A stretch of 16,314 nucleotides of DNA from JBELHJ01 sp042091495 (GTDB lineage: Bacteria > Bacteroidota > Bacteroidia > Flavobacteriales > Flavobacteriaceae). The position numbers and the translations under genes are program-made. The stretch spans positions 1-16,314 of the forward strand of contig JBELHJ010000050.1 in NCBI GenBank assembly GCA_042091495.1, given 5' to 3'. Below, in pieces: positions 7,760 to 14,676 of this stretch. How positions within the stretch are numbered: position 1 is the stretch's first letter; every line of letters begins with the position of its first letter. The notes below the pieces were generated by a model that ran no database searches, was not told where the DNA came from, and worked only from the letters and a program-made list of their open reading frames with translations.

Positions 7760-8245
7760 ATGAAACTAATAACTAAAATTATGGGAATAAAAAGTTTTCA
7801 AGGGTCCAGAAGAGAACACCAATCTCAAGTAACCGAAGTTAATCTTAAGGTTTCTGATTATATGTCTACAGAGTTAATTACTTTTTTCCCAGAACAATCG
7901 GTTTCTGAGGTGATAGAAAAGTTAATACAGTATCGCATTTCAGGTGCTCCAGTAGTAGATCACGAGCATCGTCTTATAGGAGTGATTTCTGAGGGTGATT
8001 GTTTAAAGCAAGTTAGTGACAGTCGTTATTACAATATGCCTGTAGGACAGTCTAATGTTGAAAGTCATATGGCTAAAAATGTTGAAACCATAGATGGTAA
8101 TATGAATATTTTTGATGCGGCTAATAAATTTTTGAACTCAAAAAGAAGGCGTTTCCCTATTGTTAAAGACGGGAAATTGGTTGGTCAAATTAGCCAAAAA
8201 GATATTCTGAAAGCGGCACTTCATTTGAAAGCTCAAAATTGGTAA
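7760..8245 (+). CDS. Protein with two CBS domains
   Basis: A 161-residue soluble protein made almost entirely of a CBS pair (Bateman module). CBS1 spans about 34-88 (V-S-D-Y-M start, S-G-A-P-V-V core, V-I-S-E-G-D-C-L end). CBS2 spans about 104-158 (M-A-K-N-V start, R-R-F-P-I-V core, I-S-Q-K-D-I-L end). Such modules bind adenine nucleotides, and as stand-alone proteins they usually act as energy or ligand sensors on a partner that cannot be named here. No catalytic or membrane domain is attached. An in-frame ATG at 7781 (M8, followed by G-I-K-S-F-Q-G) is an alternative start that would leave a more normal leader; the first seven residues are not part of the domain. It is divergent from the M28 operon and converges on the zinc-ribbon gene with 8 bp between stop codons. 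Confidence 0.93.
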   Translation: MKLITKIMGIKSFQGSRREHQSQVTEVNLKVSDYMSTELITFFPEQSVSEVIEKLIQYRISGAPVVDHEHRLIGVISEGDCLKQVSDSRYYNMPVGQSNVESHMAKNVETIDGNMNIFDAANKFLNSKRRRFPIVKDGKLVGQISQKDILKAALHLKAQNW

Positions 8246-8253
8246 ACTATCAA

Positions 8254-8604
8254 TTAATCTTCACGTTTAACAAGCGCATAGTAATTGTTTTCTAATGGCA
8301 AATAACCTTGGTTATATACAAAATAGTATTGTGTGCCTGCTTGTGTAGTATAAATACTAGTAAAGTACTTAAAGTCAAAACCTTTTTCAATAAGCTTTTC
8401 TCTGGTAGTTTTTGTTTTTTTGTTGGGGTTTAATGCTTCAAGGATACGATGGTTTTTTCTTAGCCTATTATTGGTGTTTCTAATTAGGTTTTTACTGGCT
8501 TTATTTATTTTATTATTGAAAGCATTTCTACAAGCATCACTACAGAATTTTTTATCAATTCTCCCAAAAAGCTTATCGCCACATTCTAAACATAATTTAT
8601 CCAT
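8254..8604 (-). CDS. Small zinc-ribbon protein (TRASH/DUF2116-like N-terminus)
   Basis: A 116-residue, very basic cytoplasmic protein. Four cysteines near the N-terminus, C5-x2-C8 and C21-x3-C25, form a zinc-binding knuckle in the pattern C-L-E-C, then F-C-S-D-A-C-R-N-A-F. This resembles TRASH/MYM-type or DUF2116 zinc ribbons. Residues about 30-70 are Lys/Arg/Asn-rich and helical (I-N-K-A-S-K-N, then R-L-R-K-N-H-R), as expected for nucleic-acid contact. The C-terminus (about 76-113) is aromatic-rich (F-K-Y-F, Y-Y-F-V-Y, N-Y-Y-A-L-V). I do not know a defined function; nucleic-acid or ribosome binding is a guess from charge. It lies 20 bp downstream of the OmpA-family gene on the same strand, so the two are probably co-transcribed, although one is cytoplasmic and the other envelope-located. 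Confidence 0.82.
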   Translation of the reverse strand: MDKLCLECGDKLFGRIDKKFCSDACRNAFNNKINKASKNLIRNTNNRLRKNHRILEALNPNKKTKTTREKLIEKGFDFKYFTSIYTTQAGTQYYFVYNQGYLPLENNYYALVKRED

Positions 8605-8624
8605 AGTAATTGTTTTTTGGTTGC

Positions 8625-9851
8625 TTATAGTTTTGATGTAAATATAAATTCAACACGTCTATTTTTTGCATCCTGTTCAAAAGCAGGTTTTGTTTCTCCT
8701 TTACCACTATGTTGCATTCTCAAAGCATTTATGCCTTGAGTTTGTAAATAATTATAGACACCCAGCGCTCTTTTTTCAGATAAATTTTGGTTATAAACTT
8801 CATCACCTTGTTTATCAGTGTGCCCAATAATTTTAACTTTTTTGGAGGGGTATTCTTTTAGATAGTCAATAATAACATTTAAAAGTTCAATGGAACTATA
8901 GTCAGCAATATTTGAAGAATCCAGGTCAAAGTTTACAGAAATACTGATGTTTTCGCCATCATTAATTCTAAACAAACGGTTTCTTAATTCACTACTACTT
9001 TTTAAAGGCGCTGTAGAGATTCTTGAAACACTTTTTAATGAATGGGCTTTTATGAATACCGCTGAGTCATAGGCGTTGTCACTGATATCTGTAATCCCTA
9101 TTTTGAAGTGGTATTTTTGATTGGGGTTAACCTCTGCTGTGGCTTTAAGGGTTTTAGTAAGGCCATCATATTGAATGTAGTAGGAGAGTTCAATAAGCGA
9201 TCGTTGTTTGTCATAAATCTTCATATTAGCTTTTTGCCATGGTACATTTTTAAGGTATAAGTTTTTATTATTCCTATGGTTAATATTATTAACACTCACA
9301 GGTGTTTTATCGTCTAATATGGCTAAATTTTTGGTGCGAAAGTTTTCTAAAGAAGAAGAAATTAGGAAAACAAAAATATCATTGTATTGGTTGTTAATGT
9401 ATTCGGGATACTCTTCTGAGGCAAAACAATATTCTAATTCAATTTTATCACTTTCTGGAATTAAGTCAAATTCAAGAAGTGTTGTATCAAAAACATTTCG
9501 TGTTTTTGAAATTCTTTGAAACGTGCTATTGTAGTTATAACCCGACACTGAACTTGTTTGTGAATTATTGTTGGGGCCAATAGCTTTTTCAACACTTCCA
9601 TTGGTGAGAATAAGTCCTTCCTTAGGAAAATTTAAGTATTTGAAATTAGATTGAAATAGGCCACATGAATTAAGATTACCATGAAATTTAATATTACTTA
9701 CTTTTATATGGCTTGAGGTATCCAATAATTTAGCTACCATGCGTTCTGGTGATGGTCTTGATTGTATTTTAAGTTGCGCCAAACTAATATTTGAAAAAGT
9801 AAGGGCTGTTATAAGAATTGTGTAGTAATTTTTTTTAGCATTTAAAAACAT
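8625..9851 (-). CDS. OmpA-family protein with N-terminal choice-of-anchor L domain
   Basis: A 408-residue exported protein. Residues 1-25 are a signal peptide with probable cleavage S-L-A|Q. Residues about 35-270 match the choice-of-anchor L domain: G-L-I-L-T-N-G (79-85), then L-L-E-F-D-L-I-P-E-S-D (125-135), the hallmark F-A-S-E-E-Y-P-E-Y (143-151) and N-D-I-F-V-F (157-162). The C-terminal OmpA peptidoglycan-binding domain covers about 300-405, with V-N-F-D-L-D, G-H-T-D (343-346), N-L-S-E-K-R-A (356-362) and N-R-R-V-E-F (397-402). The choice-of-anchor L domain usually occurs on surface proteins carrying varied sorting tails; here the tail is OmpA, so the protein is likely held against peptidoglycan or the outer membrane rather than released by type IX secretion. 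It is upstream of, and likely co-transcribed with, the zinc-ribbon gene, and divergent from the GH20 gene. Confidence 0.93.
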   Translation of the reverse strand: MFLNAKKNYYTILITALTFSNISLAQLKIQSRPSPERMVAKLLDTSSHIKVSNIKFHGNLNSCGLFQSNFKYLNFPKEGLILTNGSVEKAIGPNNNSQTSSVSGYNYNSTFQRISKTRNVFDTTLLEFDLIPESDKIELEYCFASEEYPEYINNQYNDIFVFLISSSLENFRTKNLAILDDKTPVSVNNINHRNNKNLYLKNVPWQKANMKIYDKQRSLIELSYYIQYDGLTKTLKATAEVNPNQKYHFKIGITDISDNAYDSAVFIKAHSLKSVSRISTAPLKSSSELRNRLFRINDGENISISVNFDLDSSNIADYSSIELLNVIIDYLKEYPSKKVKIIGHTDKQGDEVYNQNLSEKRALGVYNYLQTQGINALRMQHSGKGETKPAFEQDAKNRRVEFIFTSKL

Positions 9852-9893
9852 TCAGTTTTGGTTTTTAAAATTTTAGGTGAAAATATTCAAGTT

Positions 9894-9902
9894 TAAAAAT
9901 AA
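9894..9902 (-). promoter_or_regulatory. Candidate -7 box for the OmpA-family operon
   Basis: On the reverse strand this reads TTATTTTTA and contains a TAnnTTTR box. It starts about 51 bases upstream of the ATG at 9851. It is the same 9-mer found upstream of the M13, GH20 and galK genes, here on the opposite strand of the divergent region. In AT-rich DNA a single 9-mer is weak evidence. Confidence 0.3.
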
Positions 9903-9913
9903 AGAATTATTTA

Positions 9914-9926
9914 GTTTATATTAAAC
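9914..9926. repeat. Short perfect inverted repeat in the divergent region
   Basis: GTTTA (9914-9918) and TAAAC (9922-9926) are reverse complements around a TAT centre. The element directly abuts the 18-base motif at 9927 and lies between the two divergent promoters, where an operator for either gene could be. It is short and AT-rich, so chance is possible. Confidence 0.25.
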
Positions 9927-9955
9927 GTTATTTTTACATTTAAAACCTATTTTAT
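9927..9955 (+). promoter_or_regulatory. Candidate promoter of the GH20 gene with 18-bp motif shared with galK
   Basis: GTTATTTTTACATTTAAA at 9927-9944 recurs without mismatch at 12457-12474 upstream of galK, and is followed here by CCTATTTTA (9946-9954). TATTTTTA (9929-9936) fits TAnnTTTR, which would put the transcription start near 9942-9945, about 30 bases before the ATG at 9975. No good -33 TTG is seen. Confidence 0.45.
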
Positions 9956-9974
9956 AATTTAATATAATTTACCT

Positions 9975-12305
9975 ATGAAATATGTTAGGATTTATTCAGC
10001 CCCCATGAGAATTAACCTATCGTTTTTACTTGTTTTATCGTTGTTTTTTAATTGTGTCAACTCTCCAAAAGAGCCTGAACCAATTACACTTATCCCTAAA
10101 GTAAAATCGCTTACGGTTAATGATGGGGTTTATGTGTTAAATCAAAACATTAAAATTAACAGCTCAGAACTGTTTGATGATGTTGTTTCATACCTCGAAT
10201 CCTATTTAAAGTCCTCTAACTTTTTAGTTTCTAAGACCACTAATAGTTCTGACATTATTTTTAAACAGGATACTTCAATCACAAACGAAGAAGGTTATGT
10301 TTTAGATGTCAATCAAAACGGTGTAATCATAAAGGCTTCAACAATTAAAGGGGCTTTCTATGCTGTTCAAACACTAAGACAGCTTTTGCCTAATGCTTTA
10401 GAAAATGGAAGTTACAAAGCAAAACAGTTGGCTTTGTCATATTTGCATATTGAGGATGCTCCAGTATTTTCTTATCGTGGTATGCATTTAGATGTGTCTA
10501 GGCATATGTTTCCTGTTGCTTTTATAAAAAAACAATTGGATGCAATGGCATTGCTAAAATTGAATACATTCCATTGGCATCTAACAGATGACCAAGGATG
10601 GCGTATAGAGATAAAAAAATATCCAAAACTTACCTCAGTAGGAAGTCAAAGGAAACAAACTTTAGTGGGTCATAAGCGCAATAAGCCAGAGGTTTATGAC
10701 GGCAAACCCTATGGCGGATTTTACACTCAAGAAGACATTAAAGAAATTGTGGCTTATGCTGATGCTCGCCAAATCACTATTATTCCAGAAATTGAAATGC
10801 CAGGGCATTCCATGGCTGCCATTGCTGCTTACCCAGAGTTAAGTTGTTCTGAAGGGCCTTTTAAAGTGAGAGAAAAGTGGGGTGTTGAGAAGCATATTTT
10901 TTGTCCAACAGAGACCACATTTAAATTTTTAGAGGATGTATTAGATGAGGTTATAAGCTTATTTCCAAGCGTATACATTCATATTGGTGGTGACGAAGCG
11001 CCAAAGGAAGAATGGGAAAACTCTGTATTTTGCCAAGCGTTAATCAAATCGAAAGGCCTCAAGGATACTCATGAATTACAGAGTTACTTTATATCAAGAA
11101 TGGAAGCTTATTTAAATTCAAAAGGAAGACAAATCATTGGTTGGGATGAGATTCTTGAAGGAGGGTTGGCACCAAATGCTACAGTAATGTCATGGCGAGG
11201 TTTTAATGGTGCTATAGAAGCAGCTAAAATAGGAAACCCAGCAGTTGTTGCCCCTAACCAGTTTTGTTATTTAGACCATTATCAGTCAAGAAGTGCATCA
11301 GAACCTTTAGCTATTGGAGGGTTTTTACCATTAAAAAAAGTGTATATGTTTAACCCTATTCCAGAGCAGCTTACAAAAGCGCAATCTCAATTAATTAAGG
11401 GGGCTCAAGCTTGTGTATGGACCGAGTATATGCCAGAGTCATCTCATGTTGAGTATATGGTTTACCCTAGATTATTGGCCTTAAGTGAAGTGGTTTGGCT
11501 TAATGAAAAAGATCGAGATTTTAAAGATTTTCAAAGTCGTGTAGACTCATTTTTTCAAAGACTCGAAGTGATGGAATTCAATCACGCTAATCACCTTTAT
11601 AAAGTTGAGGGACAAGTGAATTTCAAGGAGAAAATGACTATTTCACTTAATAATTATTCTGATTTTCCTGTGCATTATACAACAGATGGAACTCCTCCGA
11701 ATGAAGAATCCAAGGTCTACACCAAACCTGTTGCAGTTAACGGCGATATGCATTTAAAAGCAGCTTCTTTCAATGCTTCAGGGAAAATAAAAGACAGTGA
11801 ATATGAAGAGACGGTAACATTAAGTAAGGCATTTGGTGCTAAAGTTGAAATTGCTCCAAAACCAAATAAAAAATACAAAGGATCGGGCTATAAATCTTTA
11901 GTAGATGGTATTTTGGGAGATAGTGAACGATTTAAAGATAAACAATGGCTTGGTTTTCAAGGCACAGATGTTTTTGTGGATTTACAATTAAATGAGCCAA
12001 AAGAATTACAGGTTTTTAAAACAAGGTTTAATAATGCCAAAGGGAATTGGATTTATGCGCCAAGGTCTGTTCGTGTTGAGGTTTATTCTGCGGACCATAA
12101 ATTGTTGTTTAATAAGTCAAAAATAATTCAACCTTCTGATGAAAGGCATGTTAATTTTAAGATGGCGTTAAATGGTATTACTGGACAGTTTGTAAAAGTT
12201 TATATTGAAGGATTTGGAATTATGCCCGATAAAAAATTAATAAACAGTCAGGTCATTAAAGGGGCTAAAACCTGGACGTTTCTTGATGAATTTATTTTAG
12301 AGTAA
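9975..12305 (+). CDS. Beta-N-acetylhexosaminidase, GH20, lipoprotein
   Basis: A 776-residue exo-glycosidase that should release terminal beta-linked GlcNAc or GalNAc from glycans by substrate-assisted catalysis. Residues about 38-155 form the GH20 N-terminal alpha/beta domain. The TIM barrel (about 162-510) has R-G-M-H-L-D-V-S-R, N-T-F-H-W-H-L-T-D-D-Q-G-W-R (near 197-210), P-E-I-E-M-P-G-H and the catalytic pair D340-E341 in I-G-G-D-E-A-P-K. After it come a chitobiase-type C-terminal domain (about 560-612, with Y-T-T-D-G-T-P-P) and a discoidin (F5/8 type C)-like domain (about 635-776, with L-V-D-G and W-L-G-F-Q-G). The N-terminus is a lipoprotein-like signal with possible lipid site C27. M11 at 10005 would give a more standard signal length and is a plausible alternative start. 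Its neighbours are galK and galT downstream, and the sulfatase beyond them. GH20 specificity between GlcNAc, GalNAc and 6-sulfated GlcNAc cannot be read from sequence. Confidence 0.96.
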   Translation: MKYVRIYSAPMRINLSFLLVLSLFFNCVNSPKEPEPITLIPKVKSLTVNDGVYVLNQNIKINSSELFDDVVSYLESYLKSSNFLVSKTTNSSDIIFKQDTSITNEEGYVLDVNQNGVIIKASTIKGAFYAVQTLRQLLPNALENGSYKAKQLALSYLHIEDAPVFSYRGMHLDVSRHMFPVAFIKKQLDAMALLKLNTFHWHLTDDQGWRIEIKKYPKLTSVGSQRKQTLVGHKRNKPEVYDGKPYGGFYTQEDIKEIVAYADARQITIIPEIEMPGHSMAAIAAYPELSCSEGPFKVREKWGVEKHIFCPTETTFKFLEDVLDEVISLFPSVYIHIGGDEAPKEEWENSVFCQALIKSKGLKDTHELQSYFISRMEAYLNSKGRQIIGWDEILEGGLAPNATVMSWRGFNGAIEAAKIGNPAVVAPNQFCYLDHYQSRSASEPLAIGGFLPLKKVYMFNPIPEQLTKAQSQLIKGAQACVWTEYMPESSHVEYMVYPRLLALSEVVWLNEKDRDFKDFQSRVDSFFQRLEVMEFNHANHLYKVEGQVNFKEKMTISLNNYSDFPVHYTTDGTPPNEESKVYTKPVAVNGDMHLKAASFNASGKIKDSEYEETVTLSKAFGAKVEIAPKPNKKYKGSGYKSLVDGILGDSERFKDKQWLGFQGTDVFVDLQLNEPKELQVFKTRFNNAKGNWIYAPRSVRVEVYSADHKLLFNKSKIIQPSDERHVNFKMALNGITGQFVKVYIEGFGIMPDKKLINSQVIKGAKTWTFLDEFILE

Positions 12306-12408
12306 AGGTGATTTCATAAAGTATTCACATTTAATGGTATTGGATAGAGATAAGTATATCAACCACTACAAAGTTTTAAGCCACTGATTTTCAATAACTA
12401 AGTTCTTT

Positions 12409-12424
12409 TGTTTTTTAAAAAACA
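12409..12424. repeat. Perfect 16-bp palindrome upstream of galK
   Basis: TGTTTTTTAAAAAACA is fully self-complementary. It lies in the 184-bp gap between the GH20 and galK genes, about 33 bases upstream of the shared 18-base motif and about 65 bases before the galK ATG. It has no GC stem or loop, so it is not a terminator; an operator for a dimeric regulator is possible. The rest of the gap shows no other structure. Confidence 0.3.
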
Positions 12425-12456
12425 TTAAAAATATCTAGATTATCTCAATAATAAAT

Positions 12457-12474
12457 GTTATTTTTACATTTAAA
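12457..12474 (+). promoter_or_regulatory. Candidate galKT promoter, second copy of the 18-bp motif
   Basis: This copy is identical over 18 bases to 9927-9944 before the GH20 gene, and is followed by CCATTTTTA at 12477. TATTTTTA at 12459-12466 fits TAnnTTTR and would start transcription about 15-18 bases before the ATG at 12490. No clear -33 element is seen. Confidence 0.45.
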
Positions 12475-12489
12475 GACCATTTTTACTTT

Positions 12490-13635
12490 ATGAATCCAAC
12501 TATGACTAAATCTACTACAGATCATATCATTTATGTTAATGCTCCAGGAAGAATAAATCTTATTGGAGAGCATACAGATTACAATGATGGTTATGCAATG
12601 CCTGCAGCTGTAGACAAGAGTATACAATTTAAAATTTCCAAAAATAAAACTTCAGACCTATGTACCGTTGAAGCTAAAGACTTCAAAGCTAAAACCAGTT
12701 TTTATTTGCATGAACTGAAACACAATGAATCATCTTGGGTGAATTATGTCCTTGGCGTGGTTTCTGAGATACAAAAGCTTACTAGTAATTTAGGGCCCTT
12801 TCATTGTGAAATTAGCAGCACTCTTCCTGTTGGTTCGGGAATGAGTTCCTCTGCAGCATTAGAATGTGGTTTGGCTACGGCTTTAAACGAATTGTTTGAT
12901 CTGGGTTTTTCTAAACGAGTAATCATAGATATTGCCTATCATGCTGAGCGAAATTTTGTAGGTACACAATGCGGAATCATGGATCAATTTGCCTCAGTAA
13001 TGGGTGAAAAAGACAAGCTTTTGTTTTTGGATTGTAAAACGTTGCAGTATCAAAGTTTACCTTTAAATATTGCGCCTTACGAATTGGTTTTACTTAACAC
13101 TGGAGTTTCTCATAGTTTACTTGATGGCGATTACAATAATAGACAAGAGCAGTGTTATGAGGGGGTTTCAAAATTAAAAGCATCTGGTCTTAAAATTGAT
13201 GCATTAAGATCAGTCACTGAGCTAGATTTAGAACAAAACAAAGTAGTTTTATCAGATAAGGTTTATAAAAGAGTACTATACGTGATTCAAGAAAATCAAA
13301 GAGTTCTTGATGCTAAACAGGCTATTTTAGATGATGATATTTTTAAGTTAGGGGCTTTAATGTATGAGACCCATAAAGGACTTAGCGAACTTTATGAGGT
13401 GAGTTGTGAAGAGCTTGATTTTCTCGTTGAATTTTCAAAAGACGATGAGGCCGTTATAGGTTCAAGAATGATGGGTGGCGGTTTCGGAGGTTGTACTATT
13501 AATCTGGTACATTCAGATTTTACAGATAATTTTACGAATGCAGCTAAAACGGCTTACAAAAAACAATTCCCAGACCTTAATTTAGAAACCTATAAAGTGT
13601 CATTAAGTAATGGTACTTCAAAATATTATCCATGA
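12490..13635 (+). CDS. galK: Galactokinase
   Basis: A 381-residue GHMP kinase that phosphorylates alpha-D-galactose at C1 using ATP (Leloir pathway, cytoplasm). The galactokinase signature A-P-G-R-I-N-L-I-G-E-H-T-D-Y-N-D-G is at residues 18-34 and includes the catalytic Arg (R21) and sugar-binding E-H-x-D. The ATP-binding loop L-P-V-G-S-G-M-S-S-S-A-A-L-E covers 112-125. C-G-I-M-D-Q contains D165, equivalent to the catalytic Asp of known galactokinases. The third GHMP motif, M-M-G-G-G-F-G-G-C, starts at 327. Length is normal for the family. M5 is a possible alternative start, four codons in. The galK stop overlaps the galT start (ATGA), so the two are translationally coupled. The 18-base motif upstream is shared with the GH20 gene. 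Confidence 0.98.
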   Translation: MNPTMTKSTTDHIIYVNAPGRINLIGEHTDYNDGYAMPAAVDKSIQFKISKNKTSDLCTVEAKDFKAKTSFYLHELKHNESSWVNYVLGVVSEIQKLTSNLGPFHCEISSTLPVGSGMSSSAALECGLATALNELFDLGFSKRVIIDIAYHAERNFVGTQCGIMDQFASVMGEKDKLLFLDCKTLQYQSLPLNIAPYELVLLNTGVSHSLLDGDYNNRQEQCYEGVSKLKASGLKIDALRSVTELDLEQNKVVLSDKVYKRVLYVIQENQRVLDAKQAILDDDIFKLGALMYETHKGLSELYEVSCEELDFLVEFSKDDEAVIGSRMMGGGFGGCTINLVHSDFTDNFTNAAKTAYKKQFPDLNLETYKVSLSNGTSKYYP

Positions 13636-14672
13636 GTATTAAAGAAGCCCCACATAAACGCTATAATATTTTAACTGGAGAATGGATCTTAGTTTCTCCA
13701 CATCGCACAAAACGGCCTTGGCAAGGAAAACAAGAATCCATTCCAACAAATGAGAGGCCAAGTTATGACCCCGATTGCTATTTATGCCCTGGAAATACCA
13801 GAGCCAATGGCGAGGTAAACCCTAAATATACAGAGCCTTTCAGTTTTACGAATGATTTTGCGGCTTTAATTCCTTCAGATGGTCCACACGAAAGTTATGA
13901 AGAGGGTCTTCTAAAAGCACACACAGAAACAGGGATTTGTAAGGTGGTTTGTTTTTCACCTAACCACGCATTTACATTACCCGTAATGGATGAAGTAGAT
14001 ATTGTTAAAGTCATCTCATTATGGCAAAAAGAATATGAACTGTTAGGTGCAAAGCCTAATATTAATAATGTTCAAATTTTTGAAAATAAGGGTGCTATAA
14101 TGGGGTGTAGTAATCCCCACCCGCATGGACAAATTTGGGCGCAGTATACCATTCCTGGAGAAATACAAAAAAAGACGGATAATTTTGAAGCCTATTACAA
14201 TACACATGATCAAAGTTTGTTAGAACAGTATCTTCATGAAGAGATTGCTCATGACGAACGCATAGTTATCGAAAATGAACATTTTATAACATTAGTGCCG
14301 TACTGGGCGGTATGGCCTTATGAATTGATGATTGTACCTAAGCGTAAAATGGCTTCAATTCTAGAACTTAGTGACGCCGAGAAAGTGGCGTATGCTAATA
14401 TTTTGAGACGTACCACGATTAAGCTTGATAATTTATTTAATGTAAGTTTTCCTTACTCTGCTGGAATTCATCAGGCTCCAACCGATGGTAAGTCTCACGA
14501 GGCGTGGCATTTTCACATGTCTTTTTATCCCCCTTTATTAAGGTCGGCAACCGTTAAAAAGTTTATGGTGGGTTATGAGATGTTTGCAGATCCACAACGT
14601 GATATTACCGCAGAGCAAGCTGCAGAAACACTGAGAAATTTACCAGACACACATTTTAGTTTGTTGAAATAA
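13632..14672 (+). CDS. galT: Galactose-1-phosphate uridylyltransferase
   Basis: A 346-residue enzyme that exchanges UMP between UDP-glucose and galactose-1-phosphate, the step after GalK. The active site H-P-H-G-Q is present with H163 and the nucleophile H165, equivalent to H166 of E. coli GalT. The structural zinc ligands are C49 and C52 (C-Y-L-C), H112 (F-S-P-N-H) and H163. A second histidine cluster, G-I-H-Q-A-P then H-E-A-W-H-F-H, near 278-294, is typical of the C-terminal half. Length matches E. coli GalT (348). It overlaps galK by 4 bp. It converges on the sulfatase gene with 4 bp between stop codons and no visible terminator. Neither galE nor galM is in the window. Confidence 0.98.
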   Translation: MSIKEAPHKRYNILTGEWILVSPHRTKRPWQGKQESIPTNERPSYDPDCYLCPGNTRANGEVNPKYTEPFSFTNDFAALIPSDGPHESYEEGLLKAHTETGICKVVCFSPNHAFTLPVMDEVDIVKVISLWQKEYELLGAKPNINNVQIFENKGAIMGCSNPHPHGQIWAQYTIPGEIQKKTDNFEAYYNTHDQSLLEQYLHEEIAHDERIVIENEHFITLVPYWAVWPYELMIVPKRKMASILELSDAEKVAYANILRRTTIKLDNLFNVSFPYSAGIHQAPTDGKSHEAWHFHMSFYPPLLRSATVKKFMVGYEMFADPQRDITAEQAAETLRNLPDTHFSLLK

Positions 14673-14676
14673 TTGG

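Noticed and set aside
8420..8641. Forward open frames over the zinc-ribbon and OmpA genes (also 9319-9519)
   Set aside because: They are antisense to genes with clear domain signatures. The first is a low-complexity Leu/Phe-rich product of Lys-rich codons read backwards.
12409..12424. Terminator after the GH20 gene
   Set aside because: The T/A palindrome has no GC-rich stem and no separate loop, so it would not form a stable terminator hairpin.
12445..12627. Reverse 60-codon frame over the galK start
   Set aside because: It overlaps the galactokinase signature and the candidate promoter, and the product has no recognisable feature.
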